Part shown: one piece after another, positions 43,417 to 50,595 of the stretch | How positions within the stretch are numbered: the first letter of the stretch is position 1 | Layout of the letters: each line of letters opens with the position of its first letter | Origin: a virus | Virus record (IMG/VR): IMGVR_UViG_3300005528_002232 | Location: 1 to 63,145 of that record | DNA: 63,145 nt | Reading direction: 5' to 3' (one strand) | Notes under the pieces: generated by a model | The model's database searches: none | What the model was told of the DNA's origin: nothing | What the model saw: only the letters and a program-made list of their open reading frames with translations | Program-made: the position numbers and the translations under genes

Positions 43417-43446
43417 TTGAATATCATGCATTTTTTTATATATTCA
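43417..43446 (+). promoter_or_regulatory. Class I promoter: TTG-N19-TATATTCA
   Basis: TTTG at 43416-43419 and TATATTCA ending 4 bases before the ATG at 43451. Spacing is one base shorter than the class I norm. Confidence 0.4.
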
Positions 43447-43450
43447 TAGT

Positions 43451-43798
43451 ATGAACTATAAATACATACTATTATCCATAGCAATTTTCTTGTTGGGACA
43501 GGGCATTGTTTGGATTCAAACCAACGGACCATTATTGTGGCCATGGGCAGTAAAATGGAAATGGGCATTAATTGCATTAGGAATTCCTATTACTTGGCTG
43601 TTTATGGAGGCAACCCGCTTTGCTGTAGAAGGATTTGGCGGTGTTTTTTGGCCTGGAAGATTTGTTTCATTTGTTACTGGAATTACAATATTTGCTATTA
43701 TGACTTGGCTGTTTCGAGATGAAGCTATTAACATGAAAACGGCTGTATCTTTGTTGTTAGCATTCATACTACTAATGATACAACTCTTTTGGAAGTAA
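43451..43798 (+). CDS. Four-helix membrane protein, unknown
   Basis: 115 aa with hydrophobic helices at about 5-22, 34-52, 67-87 and 93-112 and a Trp-rich character (WPWAVKWKWALIALGIPITW). Small integral membrane protein; no family recognised. It follows the two-component cassette but has its own predicted promoter. Confidence 0.6.
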   Translation: MNYKYILLSIAIFLLGQGIVWIQTNGPLLWPWAVKWKWALIALGIPITWLFMEATRFAVEGFGGVFWPGRFVSFVTGITIFAIMTWLFRDEAINMKTAVSLLLAFILLMIQLFWK

Positions 43799-43800
43799 CA

Positions 43801-43813
43801 ATATTTATTATAA
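43801..43813 (+). promoter_or_regulatory. Class II motif ATATTTATTATAA
   Basis: The element ends at the base before the ATG at 43814, with no separate Shine-Dalgarno. Confidence 0.35.
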
Positions 43814-45169
43814 ATGCTACAAGAATATCAAACACAAAGCACTCTCAATCCAAAACTTTGGATAGGCGATAAACTTCGTCCCAAGCTTCGTGTCGGCTTT
43901 ATGAAAATCGCAAAAGCATTTCATGATTTCCTAGAAACCAAATGTGATATTAAAGATGTTATCATTATAGGTAGTAGTGCTAATTACAATTGGACGGAAC
44001 ATAGTGACATAGATTTACATGTTGTGGTTGATTATCTTAAAGCTGGTGATAATCTGCATCTAGTTAAAAATTATATGCACGCCAAAAAAAGCATATGGAA
44101 CATGACGCATCCTTTAACATACAAAGGCATGAACATTGAATTGTATGCACAGGATTCCAATGAAAATTTACATTCAACCGTAGGAGTATATTCAGTGATG
44201 CGAGGTAAATGGTTGCATAAACCAAGTGCTGATACAGTTTCAATTGATGATGAAGCTATACAACAAAAGGCAGAGCCATATGAATATGAGATTGATTCAT
44301 TGAAAGAATCAGATCCGAACATACAACAGCGAATTGAACATATCAAACAACGACTTCGTCATTTGCGACAAACGGGTCTAGAAGCCGAAGGAGAATATTC
44401 AGTAGAAAACATGGCATACAAACATCTTCGTAATAAAGGTTATTTAGAACGTTTAAATCGATTGGAACAAAAAGTAACAATTGGCCAATTGTCTGTAGAA
44501 CATGTTGTAAATGAAGCCGATGACTCATCAATCATACATAAAACCAAAGATAAAATAAAACAGTTTGCATCAGCAATGCGTACAGAGTCTGCAGAGACTA
44601 AACAAGCTTTGAAAATGCTACTTCAACACATTAATGGAGAAAAATTAAATTCGGAAGAATGGTTGTTTGTTCGCAATCAAATGAAAGATGTAGTCAAGTT
44701 GTTAGGTCTAACTACAATGGCTGTTACACCTGGTGGGAGTCTTGTTGCATTGTTAGCAAAAGCTTTGAAAATGGATAAATACATTTTGCCTTCTTCATTT
44801 CAAAAGAAACACGAAAAAGAAGTTGTAGAAGCATTAGCAGCACATGTAAACAAACAAAAAATACTAGATGAAGCTGGTTGGGCTGAAATCATACGCAAAA
44901 CAGATGCAGTAACAGATCCAATGGGACAATGGAAACACCCAGGACGATGCACAATGATTTCAACAACAGATGGTTGTATAACAATGAAACAAGTAGCACA
45001 TCCGGTAATGGGAATTGATGATACAGGCCATATGCTCATGATGGCTCCAGAACACGATTATCAGTTTCCAGGACGTAATGTGTTTGAAATACCACATACA
45101 GCTCAATGGCAGACCATGATTATGCAATTGAAAAATAGAATGAACAATGGATCAATATATGCAAAGTAA
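43814..45169 (+). CDS. Nucleotidyltransferase with LETM1-like C-terminal segment
   Basis: 451 aa. The N-terminal domain has the MNT-type active site GSSANYNWTEHSDIDLHVV (GS at 53-54, D65 and D67). A segment at about 270-335, with NSEEWLFVRNQMKDVVKLLG then VTPGGSLVALLAKALKMDKYILPSSF, resembles the LETM1 domain. The C-terminal ~90 residues are unassigned. Contains VVNEADD and ILDEAGW, which look like T4-type prohead protease sites (xxE-A). It opens the set of virion-type small genes. Confidence 0.65.
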   Translation: MLQEYQTQSTLNPKLWIGDKLRPKLRVGFMKIAKAFHDFLETKCDIKDVIIIGSSANYNWTEHSDIDLHVVVDYLKAGDNLHLVKNYMHAKKSIWNMTHPLTYKGMNIELYAQDSNENLHSTVGVYSVMRGKWLHKPSADTVSIDDEAIQQKAEPYEYEIDSLKESDPNIQQRIEHIKQRLRHLRQTGLEAEGEYSVENMAYKHLRNKGYLERLNRLEQKVTIGQLSVEHVVNEADDSSIIHKTKDKIKQFASAMRTESAETKQALKMLLQHINGEKLNSEEWLFVRNQMKDVVKLLGLTTMAVTPGGSLVALLAKALKMDKYILPSSFQKKHEKEVVEALAAHVNKQKILDEAGWAEIIRKTDAVTDPMGQWKHPGRCTMISTTDGCITMKQVAHPVMGIDDTGHMLMMAPEHDYQFPGRNVFEIPHTAQWQTMIMQLKNRMNNGSIYAK

Positions 45170-45344
45170 AGGTTTAGGTGACGACATCAAAAAAATAACT
45201 GCTGCAACGGGTTTAGATCAACTTGCAAAACGCATCGCACAGATACTAGATGAAGATTGTGGATGTGATGATCGAGCTGAATGGTTGAATGAAAAAACAC
45301 GTAATTGGCCAATATATAAGAAACGAAACGATACTAAACGATAA
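45147..45344 (+). CDS. Small conserved phage-type protein with DCGCD motif
   Basis: 65 aa, overlapping the previous gene by 23 bases; a second ATG at 45159 is possible. The pattern KGLGDDIKKITAATGLDQLAKRI followed by DEDCGCDDRAEWLNE resembles small proteins seen near structural genes of Bacteroidota phages and prophages. The function is unknown; the clustered Cys/Asp may bind metal. Confidence 0.6.
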   Translation: MDQYMQSKGLGDDIKKITAATGLDQLAKRIAQILDEDCGCDDRAEWLNEKTRNWPIYKKRNDTKR

Positions 45345-45345
45345 T

Positions 45346-45360
45346 ATATTTATATTAAAG
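45346..45360 (+). promoter_or_regulatory. Class II motif ATATTTATATTAAAG
   Basis: Located 6 bases before the ATG at 45367 and merging with an AAAGGA Shine-Dalgarno. Close match to the motif consensus. Confidence 0.4.
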
Positions 45361-45366
45361 GATACA

Positions 45367-45840
45367 ATGAAATCATTGAACGAATGCGGATGCAATTCAA
45401 ACATGGATCATAGCGAAACTCGTAACTACATGTTTTTTGAGAATCTTAAAACCATTAAAAAATCTGTTGATGCTATGCTTCAAATGGATCCGCAGCAAGT
45501 AGATCGAATGCTATCCGCAGGGCATGGTTGGGCAGTAGATCATATTGCAACATCCAAAGATGATGTAGAAGAAGTTGGGGCATTCATTATGAATCAAATG
45601 CAAACACGTTCTTCAGCATTATATGGTGGCAATGATGCATATAATTCACAACCAGCATTTGTTCCCGTAACATTGGATAGTCCAGACAAAATGAAAAATT
45701 TTATTCGAGAAATCATACGCAAAGTAAAAGATGGTTATCGATTGTATAGTCATTCAGGACGAAACTTAGGAACATATGATACTCGTTCCGGAGCTGAAAA
45801 CAGAGAGCGACAAGTTCAATATTTTAAACATAAGAAGTAA
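45367..45840 (+). CDS. Phage protein with conserved YRLYS...REREVQYFK C-terminus
   Basis: 157 aa from the ATG at 45367, chosen because AAAGGA lies just before it. Residues 2-9 include the Cys pair ECGC. The C-terminal KDGYRLYSHSGRNLGTYDTRSGAENRERQVQYFKH is a motif shared by many phage-encoded proteins. Central region has MLSAGHGWAVDHIATS. No enzymatic residues recognised. Probably virion-associated given neighbours. Confidence 0.6.
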   Translation: MKSLNECGCNSNMDHSETRNYMFFENLKTIKKSVDAMLQMDPQQVDRMLSAGHGWAVDHIATSKDDVEEVGAFIMNQMQTRSSALYGGNDAYNSQPAFVPVTLDSPDKMKNFIREIIRKVKDGYRLYSHSGRNLGTYDTRSGAENRERQVQYFKHKK

Positions 45841-46259
45841 TGGAAAAACTTAAACATCTTTTAATTGAAGCTAAAACCGGATGTCCTGTTGCAACACAAG
45901 ATATACATGTTAATCTAAAAAATAGACAACATGCAATTGATGAATATTATTATGGACCAGCAAATCCAGATAAACCAGGTACATATTGGAAAGATGCTGC
46001 TAAACGTTGGAAAATAGATGAAGCTACAGCAAAAACAATGAAATGTGGTAACTGTGCAGCTTTTGATGTTTCAGACAAGATGTGGAAGTGTATGGCTAAA
46101 GGTATTGAGGGTGACGAAAAAAATATTGATGCTATGGCTACTATAGAAAAGGCTGATTTAGGTTATTGCAATTTTTTACATTTTAAATGTGCCGGTACTC
46201 GTAGTTGCACTGCTTGGGTAACTGGAGGAGCACTTGACGACAAGGATCTAACAAAATGA
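45840..46259 (+). CDS. Conserved phage protein with Cys clusters and T4-like N-terminal signal
   Basis: 139 aa. It begins with a 10-residue leader MEKLKHLLIE followed by Ala, which matches the T4 gp21 cleavage rule. After it comes the phage-conserved pattern GCPVATQDIHVNLKNRQ, CGNCAAFDVSD, GYCNFLHFKCAGTRSCTAW, with six or more cysteines that suggest a metal site. I take it to be a virion-internal protein. It overlaps the upstream gene by one base and the downstream gene by 4. Confidence 0.7.
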   Translation: MEKLKHLLIEAKTGCPVATQDIHVNLKNRQHAIDEYYYGPANPDKPGTYWKDAAKRWKIDEATAKTMKCGNCAAFDVSDKMWKCMAKGIEGDEKNIDAMATIEKADLGYCNFLHFKCAGTRSCTAWVTGGALDDKDLTK

Positions 46260-46654
46260 TAAATCTAAAACAAATATTATCCGAAGGGGACGTTGTTGAT
46301 CCTAAACAATTGGCAAAACCATTTTTTCAAGAGTTTTCAAAACAAATGAAAACATCTCCCAAATTTTCATATTTAGGCCTAAAAAATAAAGAACATGTAT
46401 TTTGTGCACCTATTGAAGATTTAGGTACATTGAAACTAATATTTTCTAAAGCAGAATTTGTTGCTAAAGTATGTGATAAGTATGCATACTTTGGAATTGT
46501 GTATCTGTTAAATGGATTGGAGCAATTTGATGCTACGGTTTGTTTAATAACACGCAACAAAAATTCATATGAAACTAAATTGTTTGATGATTCAGATTCT
46601 GACTTTAATAATTCAAAAACCAATTTTGCAAATATTATAAAAAACATGATGTAA
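46256..46654 (+). CDS. Unknown protein with T4-like N-terminal signal
   Basis: 132 aa beginning MINLKQILSE-G, the same 10-residue leader and cleavage-site pattern as four other genes nearby. The body (FSYLGLKNKEHVFCAP, TVCLITRNKN) has no recognised domain. Predicted to be packaged in the phage head and cut after Glu10. Confidence 0.6.
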   Translation: MINLKQILSEGDVVDPKQLAKPFFQEFSKQMKTSPKFSYLGLKNKEHVFCAPIEDLGTLKLIFSKAEFVAKVCDKYAYFGIVYLLNGLEQFDATVCLITRNKNSYETKLFDDSDSDFNNSKTNFANIIKNMM

Positions 46655-47316
46655 TGTTAAGTTATAACGTATTTAAACCAAGTTATGCAAACATTCAAAT
46701 TTCAAAACCGTTACCAACTGATATAGCAGAGCATGTATTACTAAATAGTACGTGTCATGTTGACCACGAAGGTTTTGATTTAAATGAAATTGAACAAGCA
46801 TATTACGCACATAATGATATCATATTAGAACATGATACTACATGGTATAAAGATGGAGATGCTGCAAAAGGCGCTCATGCAATTATTCAGCCATGGTTAA
46901 CACAAAATGAATCATCTGAATTAATTCTAGATCATAGTCAGTTTGTTTTTAGATATCCTTTATCCGGAGATGCAGCTAACCAAGTAAAACAATACGCAAA
47001 ACAACGTCCGGAACTATTACGTATATTAAGTACTAGTTTTAAATGTGGTTTAGATTTATGTATTGATTATTTAACTGAAGATAGGGTACAGCCAGTAGTT
47101 CATATTGAATGGGATTATAACAATGTGCAAGATATGCTTATCGATGTGGATTATGTAGAAAACGTATTGCGCAATACAGATTGGAATGAAATAATATCAG
47201 TTATTAAAAGATTCAATCGATTATCAAAAGGATCTTTAGATGCATTTCAACAAGCTGATTTCAGATCCATGTTGTTATTTGGTCAAAAATCTTATAAATT
47301 GATTCCAACGTTGTGA
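46654..47316 (+). CDS. Unknown protein
   Basis: 220 aa, begins MLSYNVFKPSYANIQISKPL. No recognised domain and no leader like its neighbours. Acidic, with Asp/Glu-rich segments. It starts at the stop of the preceding gene and is followed by a class II motif. Confidence 0.6.
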   Translation: MLSYNVFKPSYANIQISKPLPTDIAEHVLLNSTCHVDHEGFDLNEIEQAYYAHNDIILEHDTTWYKDGDAAKGAHAIIQPWLTQNESSELILDHSQFVFRYPLSGDAANQVKQYAKQRPELLRILSTSFKCGLDLCIDYLTEDRVQPVVHIEWDYNNVQDMLIDVDYVENVLRNTDWNEIISVIKRFNRLSKGSLDAFQQADFRSMLLFGQKSYKLIPTL

Positions 47317-47330
47317 TATTTATTTAAAAG
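47316..47330 (+). promoter_or_regulatory. Class II motif ATATTTATTTAAAAG
   Basis: Just behind the stop of the upstream gene and 9 bases before the muramidase-like gene ATG at 47340. Confidence 0.4.
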
Positions 47331-47339
47331 AAAATATAC

Positions 47340-48245
47340 ATGATACGTTTAAAATCATTGTTAAATGAGGGAAATGGTCCATTGAAAGGTCAATGGCTGG
47401 ATAAAGGATTATCAATAGCAAAACAACTTGAAAGTCGTGGATTCACAAAAGAGCAAGCTGCAGCTATTGTAGGAAATATGTGGGCAGAGTCTACATTTAA
47501 TCCTTCAGCTGAAAATAGTATCGGAGCAATTGGATTGTTGCAATGGTTAGGTGACAGAAAAAAAGCTCTTCTTAAATTTGCAAAACAAAAAAGTCGTCCG
47601 TGGTCGGATTTTAATTTGCAACTAGATTTTATTAAATACGAATTATTAGATGCATATAATGGCGAATATTCATATGAAGCTAATCAATTTTCTAAAGCTA
47701 TGCGTCACGGAAAAACCGTACAAGACAGAGCTGAAGGATTTGCTAAATTTAGTGAACGACCCGGAGCTGGAGAATTAACTGATAGTTTACCTACAAGAAG
47801 AATTGCAGCACATAATGTATTTACTGCATTAACCAAATCAACAAAAAAATCTACAAGTGATCTTAAAGATGCTATCGGTAAAACAGTGTATGCACTAAAG
47901 AAAAATGGATATGTTAATGTACGTGAAGAAGCAGTAGTAGATGCCGGAATATTTGATAATTTACTAACAACTATTAAATATCCAAATCCAGTTGGCGTAG
48001 TAAAATCAGTTGTAACTGGGGAAGACGCAAAAACATGGTACCAAATAAAATTGTCTACTGGAGAAATTGGATACGTACGAAATGATGTTGTAACTACAGA
48101 AAATGAAGCATACTACGTAGTACAACCCGGAGATACATTAACGCAGATTGCAAATAAATATAAAACAACTATATCTGCTATACAAAAAAAGAATCCGGGA
48201 TTAGATCCAGACAAGATTCGTGATGGTCAAAAAATAAAAATATAA
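47340..48245 (+). CDS. Tail-lysozyme/SH3/LysM cell-wall hydrolase with T4-like N-terminal signal
   Basis: 301 aa. Leader MIRLKSLLNE-G, then a phage tail-lysozyme domain (FTKEQAAAIVGNMWAESTFNPSAENSIGAIGLLQWLGDRKKAL, residues ~35-80, with the catalytic-type Glu in WAEST), a bacterial SH3-like segment (YVNVREEAV to EIGYVRNDVV) and a C-terminal LysM (YYVVQPGDTLTQIANKY). It would cut peptidoglycan during DNA entry. The leader suggests it is packaged inside the head. Domain order as in virion-associated muramidases. Confidence 0.82.
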   Translation: MIRLKSLLNEGNGPLKGQWLDKGLSIAKQLESRGFTKEQAAAIVGNMWAESTFNPSAENSIGAIGLLQWLGDRKKALLKFAKQKSRPWSDFNLQLDFIKYELLDAYNGEYSYEANQFSKAMRHGKTVQDRAEGFAKFSERPGAGELTDSLPTRRIAAHNVFTALTKSTKKSTSDLKDAIGKTVYALKKNGYVNVREEAVVDAGIFDNLLTTIKYPNPVGVVKSVVTGEDAKTWYQIKLSTGEIGYVRNDVVTTENEAYYVVQPGDTLTQIANKYKTTISAIQKKNPGLDPDKIRDGQKIKI

Positions 48246-48246
48246 C

Positions 48247-48277
48247 TTGGATAAGTTAATGAATTTACATATTATTG
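48247..48277 (+). promoter_or_regulatory. Class I promoter: TTG-N20-TATTATTG
   Basis: CTTGGATAA, 20 bases, TATTATTG ending 4 bases before the ATG at 48282. Nearly identical to the site at 2646 in both boxes and in spacing to the start codon. Confidence 0.6.
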
Positions 48278-48281
48278 TAAT

Positions 48282-48512
48282 ATGGAAACAAAGAATTTTA
48301 TAGATAACGTATTTGTCAAATCCATTAACATAATGGCCACCAACAAATGGCAATGGCCAGAACGTTGGGATATTGATAGAAAAATACGTTTTCTAACTGA
48401 TTCACTAAATTATGCAAAAGAAAATGAGTTTTGGGAACAAGCCGCAATCATCAGAGATGTCAAAGAAAAAATCAACGAAGAAAAGGGGTCAATATCAAGT
48501 AGTATTGATTGA
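48282..48512 (+). CDS. Small protein with UVR-like helical motif
   Basis: 76 aa. RKIRFLTDSLNYAKENEFWEQAAIIRDVKEKI resembles the UVR motif (A-x-x-x-x-x-F-E-x-A-A-x-x-R-D) of UvrB/UvrC and of ClpC-interacting McsA. It overlaps the ClpS-like gene by 56 bases in another frame. Given its neighbour it may have a Clp-related role, but this is inference. Confidence 0.6.
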   Translation: METKNFIDNVFVKSINIMATNKWQWPERWDIDRKIRFLTDSLNYAKENEFWEQAAIIRDVKEKINEEKGSISSSID

Positions 48513-48723
48513 TGACAACGTAAACACATTTGATCATGTTATTGAATGTTTGATTGAAATCTGTGGACATAATTATTTTCAAGCCATACAATCTGCTTTA
48601 ATTACACACAATGTTAAACAATGTTCTGTGTTTGTAGATGATTACGATCTATGCACGGACATATGCAGTGAATTAGTTGAAGATGGACTAAATGCAATTG
48701 TTACAAAGTATAAATCATTATGA
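48457..48723 (+). CDS. clpS: ClpS-like adaptor
   Basis: 88 aa from the ATG at 48457 (an earlier start at 48412 is possible but would overlap the upstream gene by 101 bases). YQVVLIDDNVNTFDHVIECLIEI matches the ClpS N-degron pocket, with DDN in place of NDD, and ALITHNVKQCSVFVDDYD keeps the conserved His. ClpS delivers N-end-rule substrates to ClpAP. In a phage it could retarget host proteolysis. Overlaps the UVR-like gene and the next small gene. Confidence 0.75.
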   Translation: MSKKKSTKKRGQYQVVLIDDNVNTFDHVIECLIEICGHNYFQAIQSALITHNVKQCSVFVDDYDLCTDICSELVEDGLNAIVTKYKSL

Positions 48724-48893
48724 ATTGGATAAGAAAAATACGAATTGGATTTCTACATGCAAAATATCATAGAAATCTAAAACGAGCAGAAGCTGCACGA
48801 ATCGATCGGGATGTAGTTAAATTTAAAAAATATGTATATCAAGCAGAGGATGCTTGGAGAAAATTAGTTATATTAGCAGAAAAAACAAAATAA
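48720..48893 (+). CDS. Small basic protein, unknown
   Basis: 57 aa starting in an ATGA overlap with the ClpS-like gene and ending 3 bases before the next ATG. It begins MNWIRKIRIGFLHAKYH and is strongly basic, mostly helical. No family recognised; tiling between neighbours supports it as real. Confidence 0.55.
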   Translation: MNWIRKIRIGFLHAKYHRNLKRAEAARIDRDVVKFKKYVYQAEDAWRKLVILAEKTK

Positions 48894-48896
48894 GTT

Positions 48897-49283
48897 ATGG
48901 GTAAAAGATCAGTATACACCGGTGAATCAGCAAAGGATCGTTCCGTTAATTTAATGGACAAATTCATCACAAAAAACAACAATAAAGCCAAGCAACATCC
49001 GAAACTTCCTGGACGTAGAAAGGATCCTAATGTTCCATTAGAATTGTGGCCATTAAAAGATCAAATTGAATATTGGGAGAATCGTACGGATGCTGATCGT
49101 TTTGATGAAGAGTATTCATGTTATTCAACTTGGTATGATGAAGTTAAACGCAAAAGCGGTGTTTATCCTCAAACATTCATAGACTTTACCAGCAAATTAA
49201 AACCAGAGATGCGAGCCATGTGGGAAAACAAAGTAATGCCGCGTCACGCAGTAATGGAACTTCGCAAAAAAGGAGTATATTGA
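48897..49283 (+). CDS. Unknown basic protein
   Basis: 128 aa. It begins MGKRSVYTGESAKDRSVNLMDKF and has KLPGRRKDPNVPLELWPLKDQIEYW; the C-terminus LKPEMRAMWENKVMPRHAVMELRKKG is helical. No domain recognised. Its stop is one base before the HNH gene start. It may be a DNA-binding accessory. Confidence 0.6.
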   Translation: MGKRSVYTGESAKDRSVNLMDKFITKNNNKAKQHPKLPGRRKDPNVPLELWPLKDQIEYWENRTDADRFDEEYSCYSTWYDEVKRKSGVYPQTFIDFTSKLKPEMRAMWENKVMPRHAVMELRKKGVY

Positions 49284-49284
49284 T

Positions 49285-49836
49285 ATGTCAATGCAATACA
49301 AATATGTGTATGGTCGAGGCAGGGAATCTTTTAATCTTCCCGAGTCGGATATACGATATGCAATTGCAAATACTAAATCAAATGCCGAAGCAGCACGCTT
49401 CTTAAAAATATCTTTTGATACCTGGAAGAAATATGCTAAGATGTATGTTGATTCCGAAACCGGGAAAACATTGTATGATTTGCATACCAATCAGGCCGGG
49501 GTAGGTATTCCAAAAGATACTGCAAAAGCAACATCAGGGCCATATGCAATAGACAAAATACTTTCCGGAGAATATCCAAACTATCCTACATGGAAGCTAC
49601 GTAATCGCATATTGGCCTTGAACATAATGCCAGAAGCGTGTGCATGTTGTGGATATGCAGAACGCAGAGTTACAGATGATACGGTACCATTACTATTAGA
49701 TCATATGGATGGAGATGAAACCAATCATCGCATAGAAAATTTGCAAATGCTTTGCTTGAATTGTTACTATCAACAATCCGGCAATCCTTTCAACAAAGAC
49801 AAAGAACATTTTTGGAACTATAACCAACTAGGTTGA
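49285..49836 (+). CDS. HNH endonuclease with helix-turn-helix N-terminus
   Basis: 183 aa. N-terminal IRYAIANTKSNAEAARFLKISFDTWKKYAKMY looks like a helix-turn-helix. The HNH part has CACCGY near residue 118 and LLLDHMDGDETNHRIENLQMLCLNCY near 136-161, with both zinc CxxC pairs (CACC, CLNC). Free-standing phage HNH gene, possibly homing. Second HNH in the window after the one at 8605. Confidence 0.85.
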   Translation: MSMQYKYVYGRGRESFNLPESDIRYAIANTKSNAEAARFLKISFDTWKKYAKMYVDSETGKTLYDLHTNQAGVGIPKDTAKATSGPYAIDKILSGEYPNYPTWKLRNRILALNIMPEACACCGYAERRVTDDTVPLLLDHMDGDETNHRIENLQMLCLNCYYQQSGNPFNKDKEHFWNYNQLG

Positions 49837-49848
49837 TATTTATTTAAA
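49836..49848 (+). promoter_or_regulatory. Class II motif ATATTTATTTAAA
   Basis: Directly before the ATG at 49849, with no room for a Shine-Dalgarno. Overlaps the HNH stop region. Confidence 0.35.
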
Positions 49849-50595
49849 ATGATATCACTCAAGAAAATTATAGTAGAAGGACGATATGATAGCTTGGTAA
49901 CTGAGTTATCACGTAAGCTATTAGCAGTAGTTAAAGACAGCATTAGTTGTGTGCAAGATCCTAAAGGCGAATTTGCTGGTAAACGTATTTATTTTGAATC
50001 TACATCAGATGCGCCAAACATTGACGATAATAATTTTCCAGAAGTATATTTTGAAGAAGTTGAGAACGTAACTATTCCATTAGAATTTTATTTAACTTTA
50101 AAAGTTCAATGGATTAAAGGGTTAAATGATTTTCGATATGGTGGAGATGCTTACAATGAAACAAAGCGAGACTCAGATGACTTACCGTTAATAGAAGTTC
50201 GGTTTGAATTAGATCCAGCAGATTATCCAAAAGTTTTAAATGAAGTTGCAACAGAATTACGTGATATACTACGTCATGAAATTGAACATGTAACACAATC
50301 TGGTTGGAACACTATATCAAGTAAATACATTAAATCGGATATGCCGCTACGTAAAAAAATAGAAATGGGGGCATTACCTCCGTCAAAATATTTTACGTTG
50401 CCAAAAGAAACTCCGGCTATGATTCAAGGTCTTTATTTCAAAGCTAAAAAATCAAAACAGCCATTTAAACAAGTTGTAGATAATTATTTAAGTAAATGGG
50501 TGACTAATGGCACTATGTCTACACAAGAAAAAGAACAAATAATAAATACATGGAGACAATACCTTCCTAAATTAGGTATACGGCAGGAGTTGTAG
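49849..50595 (+). CDS. HExxH-type metalloprotease-like protein with T4-like N-terminal signal
   Basis: 248 aa. Leader MISLKKIIVE-G at residues 1-11 fits the shared head-targeting pattern. LRDILRHEIEHVTQSGW near residue 142-158 has the zinc-protease motif HEIEH. The C-terminal half is helical with LSKWVTNGTMSTQEKEQIINTW. Phages carry similar proteins of unknown target. If packaged, it could be injected with the DNA. Its stop is shared with the next GTG start. Confidence 0.65.
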   Translation: MISLKKIIVEGRYDSLVTELSRKLLAVVKDSISCVQDPKGEFAGKRIYFESTSDAPNIDDNNFPEVYFEEVENVTIPLEFYLTLKVQWIKGLNDFRYGGDAYNETKRDSDDLPLIEVRFELDPADYPKVLNEVATELRDILRHEIEHVTQSGWNTISSKYIKSDMPLRKKIEMGALPPSKYFTLPKETPAMIQGLYFKAKKSKQPFKQVVDNYLSKWVTNGTMSTQEKEQIINTWRQYLPKLGIRQEL

